The notes: a model not told the origin generated them from the sequence alone. 64,000 nucleotides of DNA from Nocardia yamanashiensis NBRC 100130 (GCF_001613325.1 NZ_BDCD01000037.1:1-64000), one strand, 5' to 3'; counted from the first letter of the stretch, positions 32,866-40,765 are shown. A program made the numbers and translations.

Positions 32866-33774
32866 ATGGCCGAGACGGACGAAACCACCTCGCCGACCCT
32901 GATACGGCGGCAGTTGGGGCGGTTTCTACGCGAGGCTCGCGAGGGACGGGGCCTGTCGATCGTCACCGCGGCGCGGGAAGTGCAGCTCAGTTTCAATGCC
33001 CTGCAACGGCTCGAAACCGGGAAGACGGTCAGTCCACGGCGGCAGGATGTGCGCGAACTCTGCTCGCTGTACGAAGTCGAAGCCGATGAAACAGTGAAAG
33101 CAGTCGGCCTCGCCTCGCGTGCGGCAGCCGCCAAAGGCGAGGACGGAGTCACGTCCTTCGGCGGACTGTTCTCGGACGCGTTCAATATGTACGTCGGCAT
33201 GGAATGTGCGGCCCGGAAGCTGATCTCGTATCAGGAGATGGTGCCCGGCTTGTTGCAAACGGCCGCCTACGCGCGGGCGATGATCAGCTCGTTTCTGGTG
33301 GAAGGCAGCGCTGACGATATCGATCGCCGAGTCGAGGTCAGGATGGATCGACAGGTCATCGTCACCCGGAAGGCGCGCCCACTCGTGTTGGAGGTGCTGC
33401 TGCACGAGTCGGCACTACATCGGATGGTGGGCGGCCCGGCTGTGATGGCCGCACAGCTGCGGCAATTGGCCGAGATCAGCAAACTGCCCAATGTCAGTCT
33501 GCGGGTGCATCCATTCTCGGCCGGATTCGTATGGGGCTTGCCCGCAGTGCCTTTCGTGTTGCTCGATTTCGGAATCGACGGCAGGGGCGAGGCGAACGAG
33601 CCTCCGATCGTCTACCTCGACGGTGCGATGAGCAGCGACTTATACATCGAGAAACGTGACGTCGTGGAGCGATACCATGACTTCGCCGATGCCGTGCGGC
33701 GGACCACGCTGGACGAGACCCTGACCCGAGACCTGTTGCGGCAGGTAGCAAGGAGATACGACAGTGAACGTTGA
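32866..33774 (+). CDS. XRE-family regulator with DUF5753 domain
   Basis: The 302-residue protein has an N-terminal Cro/CI-type HTH (LGRFLREAREGRGLSIVTAA, VQLSFNALQRLETGK). A C-terminal DUF5753 domain spans ~95-295 (YQEMVPGLLQTAAYARAMI, RQVIVTRKARPLVLEVLLHE, EISKLPNVSLRVHPF). This is the abundant actinobacterial BldB/WhiJ-type regulator class that pairs with a small DUF397 protein, as here, where the DUF397 frame starts 11 nt before this one ends. AAGGGGAG precedes ATG 32866. Such pairs modulate development or secondary metabolism; the target is unknown. Confidence 0.92.
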   Translation: MAETDETTSPTLIRRQLGRFLREAREGRGLSIVTAAREVQLSFNALQRLETGKTVSPRRQDVRELCSLYEVEADETVKAVGLASRAAAAKGEDGVTSFGGLFSDAFNMYVGMECAARKLISYQEMVPGLLQTAAYARAMISSFLVEGSADDIDRRVEVRMDRQVIVTRKARPLVLEVLLHESALHRMVGGPAVMAAQLRQLAEISKLPNVSLRVHPFSAGFVWGLPAVPFVLLDFGIDGRGEANEPPIVYLDGAMSSDLYIEKRDVVERYHDFADAVRRTTLDETLTRDLLRQVARRYDSER

Positions 33775-33952
33775 ACTGTCCGGCGCACGTTGGATCAAGA
33801 GCACGTACAGCGAGAGCAGTGGTCAGTGCGTGGAAGTCGCCTTCCTCGCGAACGACCTTGTCGGAGTCCGTGATTCGAAGGACGCGAAAGGCCCGGCGCT
33901 CGTTTTCAGCGCCGGGGAGTGGGCTACCTTCCTTTCCGCTGTCGACTCATAG
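33764..33952 (+). CDS. DUF397 small protein, partner of the XRE regulator
   Basis: A 62-residue DUF397 protein with the typical layout WIKSTYSESSGQCVEVAFL then VGVRDSKDAKGPALVFSA and EWATFLSAV. GTG 33764 lies inside the last codons of the XRE gene with AAGGAG a few bases upstream, giving an 11-nt overlap that implies translational coupling. DUF397 proteins are the partners of WhiJ-like regulators in streptomycetes; how they act is unknown. Its stop overlaps the convergent sigma-factor gene by 6 nt. Confidence 0.92.
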   Translation: MNVELSGARWIKSTYSESSGQCVEVAFLANDLVGVRDSKDAKGPALVFSAGEWATFLSAVDS

Positions 33953-34810
33953 CCGGATCGCGGCGAGCTTGGCCGGATCCACCACGATGTGAATCGCGGT
34001 GATCCGCTCGCCGGTGACCTGGAAAGCGATGACGGACAACGGAGTTCCGTCGGGACGCCAGGACATCTGGCCCGGGATGCCGTTCACCAGGACGGGGCGA
34101 TATCGGGCGACCTCACCGGAGAACATGCGCGCGCCAGAGGCGACCGCGGTGGCTCCGAGCGTGACGACCACGCCGTCCGGGGTGTCCACGGTCAGCCGGA
34201 CATTCGGGTCCAGGACGCGCAGCAGGGCTTCGAAGTCCCCACCCAGGGCGGCGGCGCGGAAGGCCTGGACGACCTCCCGGTGATCGCGAGCGGGTTCGGC
34301 CGGGCGCTCCGGCGACTGAACTTTCCGGCGGGCGCGGCTGGCGAGCATCTTGGTGGCGGCCGTGGATTTGCCCAGTATCCGGGCGATTTCATCGAAGGGC
34401 ACCGCGAACATATCGTGCAGCACGAAAGCCAGGCGCTCAGCCGGAGCGAGCGAATCGAGCACGACCAGCATGGCCAGCCCGATCGAATCCGCCAGGGCCG
34501 CTTGCTCATCCGGGGCGGGCTCGTCGTCCGGCGTCACCACCAGCGGTGAAAACTCCTGTCCATAAACGGTTTCGGGGTGCGCGCTCCGCGAGCGCAGCAC
34601 ATCCAGACTGAGCCGCCCGACCACGGTGGTCAGCCAGCCCGGCAGATTGGCGATGGTTCCGGCGTCCTGCCGGATCAGCCGCAACCAGGCTTCCTGCACC
34701 ACATCCTCGGCATCGGCGTGCGAGCCCAGCACGCGGTACGCGACGGCGCGCAACCGGTCGCGCTGGGCTTCGAACACCTCGGTGACGAGGCCGCTGGAAT
34801 CCCCGCTCAC
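33947..34810 (-). CDS. sigJ: ECF41-type RNA polymerase sigma factor (SigJ-like)
   Basis: The 287-residue length is far above that of simple ECF factors because a SnoaL-like domain follows. Region 2 reads AYRVLGSHADAEDVVQEAWL and NLPGWLTTVVGRLSLDVLRS; region 4 reads LAPAERLAFVLHDMFAVPF, EIARILGKSTAATKMLASR. The C-terminal part (residues ~180-287, EVVQAFRAAALGGDFEALL) is the NTF2/SnoaL-like fold that regulates ECF41 factors in place of an anti-sigma. GTG 34810 overlaps the stop of the upstream VOC gene (GTGA), so the two are translationally coupled. ECF41 genes normally neighbour an enzyme gene; here it is a VOC protein. Confidence 0.88.
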   Translation of the reverse strand: MSGDSSGLVTEVFEAQRDRLRAVAYRVLGSHADAEDVVQEAWLRLIRQDAGTIANLPGWLTTVVGRLSLDVLRSRSAHPETVYGQEFSPLVVTPDDEPAPDEQAALADSIGLAMLVVLDSLAPAERLAFVLHDMFAVPFDEIARILGKSTAATKMLASRARRKVQSPERPAEPARDHREVVQAFRAAALGGDFEALLRVLDPNVRLTVDTPDGVVVTLGATAVASGARMFSGEVARYRPVLVNGIPGQMSWRPDGTPLSVIAFQVTGERITAIHIVVDPAKLAAIRL

Positions 34811-35199
34811 GACTTCCGCTGCTCACGCAGCGAAATCCGGTTCCCATCCGGATCGATCGCTTCGATACGCACCCCGAACGGGTACACCTCGGGTTCGTCC
34901 GTCAGAAACGCCACCCCACGCTCCCGCATGAGCTCGAAATCCTTTCGCAGATCCTCCGATTCGAGAATGACCGGCCCGGGCGGAGCGATCTCGCCCACCT
35001 GCGCGGGCTGCCCGGCGGCCGCCGCGTGGGCCCACAGAATGATCTCCACCGCGCTCCCCGGCACCCCGACCGTCAGAAACCGCGCTTCCGGCCCGGGCGC
35101 ATCGATCCGCTTCTCCAGCCCCAGCCCCTCGGTGTAGAACCGCAACGCCCGGTCCTGATCGGTCACGTAGATCGTCGTGTACATGATGTTGGTAAGCAT
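34807..35199 (-). CDS. VOC-superfamily (glyoxalase-fold) protein
   Basis: The start ATG 35199 gives 130 residues with a paired beta-alpha-beta-beta-beta fold: YTTIYVTDQDRALRFYTEGL at the N-terminus, GVPGSAVEIILW in the middle, and PFGVRIEAIDPDGNRISL at the C-terminus with likely metal-site residues. The family covers glyoxalases, dioxygenases and antibiotic-binding proteins, so the exact activity cannot be called. It is the first gene of a two-gene unit with the ECF41 sigma factor, and an ECF41-like promoter lies about 55 nt upstream, so it is probably under that sigma factor's control. Confidence 0.82.
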   Translation of the reverse strand: MLTNIMYTTIYVTDQDRALRFYTEGLGLEKRIDAPGPEARFLTVGVPGSAVEIILWAHAAAAGQPAQVGEIAPPGPVILESEDLRKDFELMRERGVAFLTDEPEVYPFGVRIEAIDPDGNRISLREQRKS

Positions 35200-35253
35200 C
35201 CTGCTCTCCACTTCGCGCATCGGTGCGACCGCGTATTCGGTCGTCTCACCTAT

Positions 35254-35280
35254 GACGAGGGCCGACGAGAGAAGGTAACA
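35254..35280 (-). promoter_or_regulatory. Candidate ECF41-dependent promoter of the VOC-sigma unit
   Basis: On the minus strand TGTTACC (35280-35274) and CGTC (35257-35254) are 16 nt apart. The reported ECF41 consensus is a TGTCACA-like -35 and a CGTC -10 at about this spacing. The -35 here differs at two positions. It lies 55-80 nt upstream of the VOC start, fitting autoregulation. Confidence 0.45.
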
Positions 35281-35355
35281 AAGCGGTGGCCCGGTGGCCG
35301 TACGCCATGTGCTCCGGACGAGTGCGCGATCGGGCCGGGCGCAATACCGTGGAGT

Positions 35356-35805
35356 ATGCGTACTTTCGTGCACCTGTTGTTGTTCGCTTGCGCAATCGCC
35401 GTGGGGGTGGGGGCGTTCGGGCCGTTGGTGGGAACGGTGGATGCCCGGAATGTGGGGTTCGAGGATTTGCGGGACGGTTTCGGGTCGGGGCTTTCGCTGG
35501 GGCAGGTCGGGGGTGAGGAGCTGTCGTTTCCGACGACGTTGATCATGGTTTTGCTGGGGGTGGCGGTGGTGATCCTGCTGTCGGCGTTGACCGGGTCGCG
35601 GGCATTGGGATGGGTGGGGGTGCTGGTCGGGCTGGCGGCTTTGGGTGTGCTGGCGTGGCGGCTGGATGACCGGTTCGATCAGCAGTTGCGGGACGGGTGG
35701 CGGGATCTCGTCTCGGGAGCCTGGGGTTTGTATCTGGTCGGCGGGGGACTGGTGATTTCGCTGCTTCTGCTGCTGGTTCCGCGCGAGCGGCGGGCGGTGC
35801 CGTAG
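35356..35805 (+). CDS. Small integral membrane protein, unknown function
   Basis: From ATG 35356 the product has 149 residues with about four hydrophobic spans (residues ~3-22, 53-75, 80-98, 122-142). An Asp/Arg-containing loop (ARNVGFEDLRDGFGSGLSL) sits after the first span and another (WRLDDRFDQQLRDGWRDL) before the last. TACCGT ends 5 nt before the start, so the mRNA would be leaderless or nearly so; a GGAG sits in the gap. The longer frame starting at 35026 runs antisense to the VOC gene and is rejected. No family is recognised. Confidence 0.75.
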   Translation: MRTFVHLLLFACAIAVGVGAFGPLVGTVDARNVGFEDLRDGFGSGLSLGQVGGEELSFPTTLIMVLLGVAVVILLSALTGSRALGWVGVLVGLAALGVLAWRLDDRFDQQLRDGWRDLVSGAWGLYLVGGGLVISLLLLLVPRERRAVP

Positions 35806-35908
35806 CGGCACAGCGGGATGGCTAGCGGGGAATACGCTGCGCTGCCGGGAATGCTGTTAGCGTCGAATATCCATCGAGATCAATGATTACGAGGGGAGAC
35901 GTCGACTT

Positions 35909-36397
35909 ATGCCGCAGCGTGAGAAGGCATCGAGGAATTCGGTAATCGGCCGGGCAGCGGTCGCTTCGGCCGTGGTCGCGGCGGGTTTGCTTGCCGGGCA
36001 GGGCACGGCGTCCGCGGACTTCTCCGCCGAAGTGCCGATGAATTGCGTCGGGCTGAGCCCGAATATCGTGGACGTGCCCTATTCCGGCAAGGTCTATCTG
36101 GGGCAGTACAACGCGGGGCGGCCGGGGTGGACCTCGGTGACGGTGCACACCGGGGCCAGCATCTGGGGCGGTTACACCACCAATCCGACCATCACCTGGA
36201 CCAATCTGAACACCGGCGTGACCGGGACCGCCAGCGGTTCGGCGCCGGTGTCGTCCATGTTCGGCACCGGCGCGCAGAACAACTTCGACGCCTGGGGCAT
36301 CGGCGGCGGGCCGGTGCGCTTCGATCTGACGGTGGTGAACAGCGGTCTGGCGCCGGTGCCGGCGGTCAGCTGCTCGGGCACGATCGACGTTCCGTAA
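35909..36397 (+). CDS. Secreted protein, unknown function
   Basis: A 162-residue exported protein with a basic start (MPQREKASRNSVIGR) and a hydrophobic core ending TASA, cleavage near residue 36. The mature part is beta-rich (YLGQYNAGRPGWTSVTVHT, NPTITWTNLNTGVTGTASG) with two Cys (CVGLSP, VSCSGT) that could pair. It resembles small exported proteins of nocardiae and mycobacteria with an Ig-like fold, but no named family is recognised. GAGGGGAG lies upstream, with TAGCGT (35859-35864) as a possible -10. A strong hairpin follows the stop codon. Confidence 0.78.
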   Translation: MPQREKASRNSVIGRAAVASAVVAAGLLAGQGTASADFSAEVPMNCVGLSPNIVDVPYSGKVYLGQYNAGRPGWTSVTVHTGASIWGGYTTNPTITWTNLNTGVTGTASGSAPVSSMFGTGAQNNFDAWGIGGGPVRFDLTVVNSGLAPVPAVSCSGTIDVP

Positions 36398-36405
36398 GCA
36401 GGTAT

Positions 36406-36437
36406 TTCCCCTGCCCCGAGCGATGGGGGCAGGGGAA
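36406..36437 (+). terminator. Hairpin terminator after the secreted-protein gene
   Basis: A perfect 12-bp stem TTCCCCTGCCCC/GGGGCAGGGGAA closes an 8-base loop, starting 9 nt after the stop codon. Confidence 0.7.
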
Positions 36438-36513
36438 GTCGGGGGTCACGAGCCGATAACGGGCAGGTCAGCGGGCCGATGTGCAGGGGTAGGTGCACAG
36501 AGGAGGAGACCTG

Positions 36514-37845
36514 GTGTCGGTTCGGGCGATGACAAGCCTTGTGGTGGTGATGATTACGGCGGCCATGCTGCTGGTCGGCGTACCCGGTCCGCAGGCCCGC
36601 GCCGAAACCACCGGGCTCAAACAATGCCAGGTCAGCTCGGGACGCCAGCCCGAAACCGCGAAACCCGAAGAGGTGGGCGTGGATTCGGAACTGCTGAACA
36701 AGGCGGTGGCCTTCGCCGCCGATCCGACCCGGTTCACCTTGCAGATCTTCCGGAACAATTGCCTCATCGCGGGCGGGCCCAACAACGCCAAAGCCGGTGG
36801 GGTGCCGTGGAATCTGTGGAGCGGCACCAAGAGCGTGGTGGCGCTGCTCGCCGGAATCGCCGTCGACGACGGGAAATTGGGGCTGGACGCGGCGATCGGC
36901 AACTACCTGCCCGAGGGCCTGGGCGACGCCGACCATCGGGCGATCACCGTGCGCAGCCTGCTGACCGAGACCTCGGGAATGCAGGTCGCGGTCGCCTCCG
37001 AGGGCATCACCGGGCTGATCGGCCTCGATCCGAACGTGGTGGCGCAGGCGCTGGGCATGCCGATCGTGAACCCGCAGGGCGAGAAATGGGGTTACAGCCA
37101 GCGCGGCGTGGACCTGCTGGCGTACGTGATCCAGCAGGCGGTGGGGGAGGACTTCCAGGCGTTCGCGCAGCGAAGGCTGTTCGATCCCTTGGGAATTCAG
37201 CGCACCGACTACCATTGGGCCCGCGATCGCAGTGGAAACACCTACGGGCACGCGCATCTGGTGCTGCCGCCCGACGACTACGTGAAACTCGGTCTGCTGG
37301 TGGCCAACCGGGGTGATTGGGGCGGCAAGCGGATCATCTCGCAGAGCTATCTGAACACGGCCTCCCAACGTGCGGCCAACCCCTGCTACGGGTTCCTGAT
37401 GGTGGTCAATCGCGACCCCGACTGCGTCGACGTGTTCCCCGGGCTGCCGGAGGACGCGGTGCAGATGTCGGGAATGTGGCGGCAGGACAATGTGATCGTG
37501 CCCAGCCTCGGGCTGGTGGTCAGCTGGACCGGGGTGGCGGTGCCGGGCAGCTCGGTCAGCTTCCCGTACGACGTGCTGCGCGCCATCCAATTGGCTTTCG
37601 TGTCACCGAAGCTGAACGATCCCGGGCCGTTCATCCCGCGCGAGGACATCCAGGTGAGCGATCCGTCGATCTCGAACCCGGACGGCGCGCTGGCCGCGCT
37701 CGGCCTGGGACCGATGGCGTATCCGGGCTGCGGGGTGCTGGAATGCCTCGGCAAACCGATGTCGCCGCCGTTCTCCAACTGGCCCGCCGGCTGCTTCATT
37801 CTCGGCTGCCTGAGTTCCGACCCCGCCACCCCGGGGATTCGCTAG
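36514..37845 (+). CDS. Exported class-C beta-lactamase-like serine hydrolase
   Basis: GTG 36514 follows AGGAGGAG. The 443-residue product starts with a signal peptide (TSLVVVMITAAMLLVG, cleavage near ARAE). The serine-beta-lactamase/esterase core has Ser103-x-x-Lys106 in WSGTKS and, at the catalytic-Tyr position, Y194-S-Q in GYSQRG in place of the usual YxN. A third motif HxG-like is not clear. Proteins of this type are more often esterases or D-Ala-D-Ala peptidases than true lactamases. The C-terminal ~90 residues, with paired Cys (YPGCGVLECLGKP, GCFILGC), are an unusual extension. The gene is probably a single unit. Confidence 0.82.
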   Translation: MSVRAMTSLVVVMITAAMLLVGVPGPQARAETTGLKQCQVSSGRQPETAKPEEVGVDSELLNKAVAFAADPTRFTLQIFRNNCLIAGGPNNAKAGGVPWNLWSGTKSVVALLAGIAVDDGKLGLDAAIGNYLPEGLGDADHRAITVRSLLTETSGMQVAVASEGITGLIGLDPNVVAQALGMPIVNPQGEKWGYSQRGVDLLAYVIQQAVGEDFQAFAQRRLFDPLGIQRTDYHWARDRSGNTYGHAHLVLPPDDYVKLGLLVANRGDWGGKRIISQSYLNTASQRAANPCYGFLMVVNRDPDCVDVFPGLPEDAVQMSGMWRQDNVIVPSLGLVVSWTGVAVPGSSVSFPYDVLRAIQLAFVSPKLNDPGPFIPREDIQVSDPSISNPDGALAALGLGPMAYPGCGVLECLGKPMSPPFSNWPAGCFILGCLSSDPATPGIR

Positions 37846-37878
37846 GCATCCGGCTCGCCGACCGGCTCGACAGACACG

Positions 37879-37895
37879 GTACCCCTGAAGGGTAT
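37879..37895 (+). promoter_or_regulatory. Candidate copper-responsive operator (CsoR-like)
   Basis: TACCC-CTGAA-GGGTA is an inverted repeat that overlaps a -10-like TATATC, about 40 nt before the P-type ATPase start. CsoR operators in actinobacteria have the TACCC...GGGTA form, so copper-induced derepression is plausible. No csoR gene lies in the window. Confidence 0.5.
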
Positions 37896-37933
37896 ATCTT
37901 CGATGGGGATCTCGTGGACGTGAGGAGCGCGGT

Positions 37934-40441
37934 ATGGACGAGCACAACGGGCACGGCGTCGCGGTGCTGGACATGCGCGGATTGCGCTGGGCCAGCCAGC
38001 AGAACACCATTCGCGCGGTGCTGGGGCGACGGCCCGGGGTGCTCTCCGTAGACCCCAACCCGGTATCCGAAACCGCGACGGTGACCTTCGATCCGGCGCG
38101 CACCTCGGTGGCGGACCTGCGCGAGTGGGTACGCGAATGCGGCCTGCACTGCGCCGGGCAATCGGTGCCCATCCACATCTGCGACCCGATGGCGGAGCCC
38201 GGTGCGCAGCGGCACGCAGCAATGGACCACACGGCGCACGCCGCGCATACGGATACGGATGTGGATCACGCCGGGCACGAAGGCATGGACCATGCTGCGC
38301 ACGAGGGCATGGACCACGCCGGGCACGAGGGTATGAACCACGCTGCGCACGAGGGCACGGACCATGCCGCCCGTGCGGGGACGGATCACGCGGGGCATGC
38401 GGGTATGGATCACGGTGCGGCGGGGCACGCCGGGCACGGTGGGCATGCGGGGCACGCGGGCATGTCCATGGACGACATGGCGCGGGACATGCGGAATCGC
38501 TTTCTGGTGGCGGCCGTGTTCTCGGTGCTGGTCATGCTGTGGTCGCCCATGGCCTCGGACATGTTCGGGCTGGAGTTGCCCACGCCGTTCGGGCTACGCC
38601 AGGACATCTGGGCGTTGATTCTGAGCCTGCCGGTGATCTTCTATTCGTCGAGCATCTTCTTCACCGGAGCCGTGCAGGCCCTCAAAGCCCGCACCCTCGA
38701 CATGATGGTGCTGGTAGCCGTCGGCATCGGCGCGGGCTGGCTGTACTCGCTCGCCATCACCCTCACCGGTGGCGGCGAAGTCTTCTACGAAGCCTCCACC
38801 ATGCTCGCCACCTTCGTACTGCTCGGCCACTGGTTCGAGATGCGGGCGCGCGGCGGCGCGAACGACGCCATCCGCACCCTGCTCGATCTCGCCCCGCCGC
38901 AGGCCGTGGTCATCCGCGACGGCAAGGAAGTCGAAATCCCCACGGCCGAAGTCGTCGTCGGCGATGTCCTGCTCGTCCGCCCCGGCGCGAAGATCGCCAC
39001 CGACGGCGAGGTCGTCGAGGGCGAGAGCGAAGTCGACGAATCCATGGTGACCGGCGAAAGCCTGCCGGTGCACAAGGAACCCGGCGCCACCGCCATCGGC
39101 GCGACGCTCAACAAGAACGGCACCCTGCGGGTCCGCGCCACCAAGGTCGGCTCCGACACCGCCTTGGCCCAGATCGTGAATCTGGTGCAGCAGGCCCAGA
39201 ATTCGAAGGCCCCGGGCCAGAAACTGGCCGACCGCGCGGCCTTCTGGCTGGTGCTGGTGGCTTTGGTCGGCGGCGCACTGACTTTGGTGGTATGGCTGCT
39301 GGCCGGCGCGACCTTCGCCAAGGCCATGCTGTTCGCCATCACCGTCGTCGTCATCACCTGCCCCGATGCCCTCGGCCTGGCCACGCCGACCGCCATCATG
39401 GTCGGCACCGGACTCGGCGCGAAACGCGGCGTGCTGTTCAAGAACGCCATGGCCCTGGAGAGTTCGGCCCGCATCCAGACCGTCGTCATGGACAAGACCG
39501 GCACCCTCACCAAGGGCGAACCGGAAGTCACCGAGATCGCCGTCGCCGACGGCTTCGCCGAAGCCGAACTGCTGCCGCTGCTGGCGGGCGTGGAACGCGA
39601 ATCCGAGCATCCGCTCGCCGAAGCCGTGGTGCGATACGCGGAACAGCATGGCGCGCCGGACAATCGCGCCCAGGATTTCCAGAACGTGCCCGGCCACGGC
39701 GCCATTGCCACCGTCGCCGGCCGCCGCGTGGTGATCGGCAACCGGCGGCTGCTCGAGCGCGAGGGCATTCCCCTCGGCGACTCGGCCGCCGACCGCGACC
39801 GCATCGCCGGCGCCGGCCAGACCGCCGTGCTGGCCGCCGTCGACGGCAAGCCCGCGGCCGTCATCGGCATCGCCGACGCGCCCCGCGAGACCTCCGCGAA
39901 AGCCGTTGCGGACCTGCACGATATGGGCATCGAAGTGGTCATGCTGACCGGTGACAATCAGGCCACGGCCGAGCGCATCGCCGCCGAACTCGGCATCGAC
40001 ACCGTCATCGCCGAGGTGCTGCCCGGCGACAAGGCCGACAAGATCACTGAACTACAGGCGGGCGGCAAAAAGGTCGCCATGGTCGGCGACGGCGTCAACG
40101 ATGCCCCCGCGCTCGCCCAGGCCGATCTGGGCATCGCCATCGGCGCGGGCACCGATGTGGCCATCGAGACCGCCGATGTGGTGCTCATGCGCTCGGACCC
40201 CCTCGATATCCCGACCGCGCTGCGCATCGGCCGCGGCACGCTGCGCAAGATGCATCAGAACCTGGCCTGGGCGGTCGGCTACAACACCCTCGCCCTGCCC
40301 ATCGCCGCCGGTGTGTTCGAGCCCGCGTTCGGCTTCACCCTGCGCCCGGAGATGGCCGCCATCTCCATGTCCGGGTCCAGCATCATCGTCGCGCTCAATG
40401 CGATATCGCTGAAAGGGCTGAAGTTGCCCGAGCGGAACTGA
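37934..40441 (+). CDS. Copper-type P1B ATPase with His/Met-rich N-terminal arm
   Basis: The 835-residue pump has all P-type marks: TGES, the phosphorylation site DKTGT (Asp520), ESEHPLAEA and GDGVNDAPAL, with about eight membrane spans. The ion-binding motif in the sixth span is C476-P-D478 (ITCPDALGLATPTA) rather than the CPC of CopA or CPH of CopB. The N-terminal ~70 residues have an HMA-like fold but no CxxC. Residues 97-178 form a His/Met-rich arm of MDHAxHEG-type repeats, a likely metal-loading or buffering region. GAGGAG precedes ATG 37934, and a CsoR-like site lies upstream. Export of Cu(I), perhaps Cu(II), is the best guess. Confidence 0.88.
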   Translation: MDEHNGHGVAVLDMRGLRWASQQNTIRAVLGRRPGVLSVDPNPVSETATVTFDPARTSVADLREWVRECGLHCAGQSVPIHICDPMAEPGAQRHAAMDHTAHAAHTDTDVDHAGHEGMDHAAHEGMDHAGHEGMNHAAHEGTDHAARAGTDHAGHAGMDHGAAGHAGHGGHAGHAGMSMDDMARDMRNRFLVAAVFSVLVMLWSPMASDMFGLELPTPFGLRQDIWALILSLPVIFYSSSIFFTGAVQALKARTLDMMVLVAVGIGAGWLYSLAITLTGGGEVFYEASTMLATFVLLGHWFEMRARGGANDAIRTLLDLAPPQAVVIRDGKEVEIPTAEVVVGDVLLVRPGAKIATDGEVVEGESEVDESMVTGESLPVHKEPGATAIGATLNKNGTLRVRATKVGSDTALAQIVNLVQQAQNSKAPGQKLADRAAFWLVLVALVGGALTLVVWLLAGATFAKAMLFAITVVVITCPDALGLATPTAIMVGTGLGAKRGVLFKNAMALESSARIQTVVMDKTGTLTKGEPEVTEIAVADGFAEAELLPLLAGVERESEHPLAEAVVRYAEQHGAPDNRAQDFQNVPGHGAIATVAGRRVVIGNRRLLEREGIPLGDSAADRDRIAGAGQTAVLAAVDGKPAAVIGIADAPRETSAKAVADLHDMGIEVVMLTGDNQATAERIAAELGIDTVIAEVLPGDKADKITELQAGGKKVAMVGDGVNDAPALAQADLGIAIGAGTDVAIETADVVLMRSDPLDIPTALRIGRGTLRKMHQNLAWAVGYNTLALPIAAGVFEPAFGFTLRPEMAAISMSGSSIIVALNAISLKGLKLPERN
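38222..38464 (+). repeat. Coding repeat array for the His/Met-rich arm
   Basis: Imperfect 24-nt units (eight residues, MDHAGHEG and variants with TDHA, MNHA, HAGH) repeat about eight times, then shorten to GHAGHG-type units. Each unit brings two His and usually one Met. Unit number is likely to vary between strains. Confidence 0.85.
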
Positions 40442-40579
40442 GATTCACAAATACGCCGGTCTCGCCGGTTTGTGGCCTGCGTAACAGCAGCTCACAGCCG
40501 TGAACATCTTCATGATGCCAGGTGGCTGACGCATTACTACCGTGGATTCGAACCCCGAAACCGAACGGAAAGTTGCGTC

Positions 40580-40684
40580 ATGCCCATCATCAACCTTGGC
40601 TCCGCCGCGCTGGATCTCGCGAGCACGATCACCTCGATCACCGCGAACATCACCTACATCCTGAAGTCGTGGGGCCTGGCCTGA
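40580..40684 (+). CDS. 34-residue amphipathic peptide gene (undescribed)
   Basis: ATG 40580 follows GGAAAG by 8 nt and opens a 34-codon frame starting MPIINLGSAALDLAS and ending YILKSWGLA. Hydrophobic residues fall at 3, 6, 10, 13, 17, 20, 24, 27 and 31 (Ile, Leu, Ala, Leu, Ile, Ile, Ile, Ile, Trp), an unbroken 3-4 spacing that makes one face of a helix greasy. The other face is Thr/Ser/Asn with one Asp and one Lys. There is no signal peptide. TACCGT at 40538 can serve as a -10, and one of the best intrinsic terminators of the window follows 20 nt after the stop. It may be a membrane-active, self-assembling or small channel-forming peptide. No homologue is recognised. Confidence 0.62.
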   Translation: MPIINLGSAALDLASTITSITANITYILKSWGLA

Positions 40685-40704
40685 TTCAGCGCCTGAACGC
40701 GTGA

Positions 40705-40748
40705 AACGCCCGCTGGTCCATTCGGACCGGCGGGCGTTCGCTTTTTTT
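40705..40748 (+). terminator. Strong intrinsic terminator after the 34-residue peptide gene
   Basis: A 15-bp stem (AACGCCCGCTGGTCC with its near-complement at 40724-40738, one G-U pair) closes a 4-base loop and is followed by CGCTTTTTTT. A T-run of this length is rare in this genome and marks real termination. Confidence 0.88.
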
Positions 40749-40765
40749 CGCATCACACCGCCGGA

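Noticed and set aside
32866..33952. XRE + small protein pair as a toxin-antitoxin system
   Set aside because: The large protein has a DUF5753 domain and the small one is DUF397, the well-known WhiJ-like regulator pair of actinomycetes. No toxin fold is present.
35026..35355. N-terminal extension of the membrane protein at 35356
   Set aside because: The extension runs antisense through the VOC gene and its promoter and lacks a ribosome binding site, while ATG 35356 has a -10 box 5 nt upstream and begins a membrane span.
36514..37845. A true antibiotic-resistance beta-lactamase
   Set aside because: The Tyr motif is YSQ rather than YxN and no clear KTG-type motif is present, so esterase or peptidase activity is at least as likely.
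38222..38464. 24-bp tandem repeats as non-coding satellite DNA
   Set aside because: They lie in frame in the P-type ATPase gene and encode His/Met-rich metal-binding units.
40472..40684. A longer 70-codon version of the small peptide gene
   Set aside because: The upstream codons (including HDARWLTHYYRGFEP) precede the likely -10 at 40538, have no ribosome binding site and look non-coding. ATG 40580 has both.
40580..40684. Calling the 34-residue peptide a PorA/PorH-type porin
   Set aside because: Only the amphipathic pattern is shared. There is no sequence match that I can see, so it is left unnamed.
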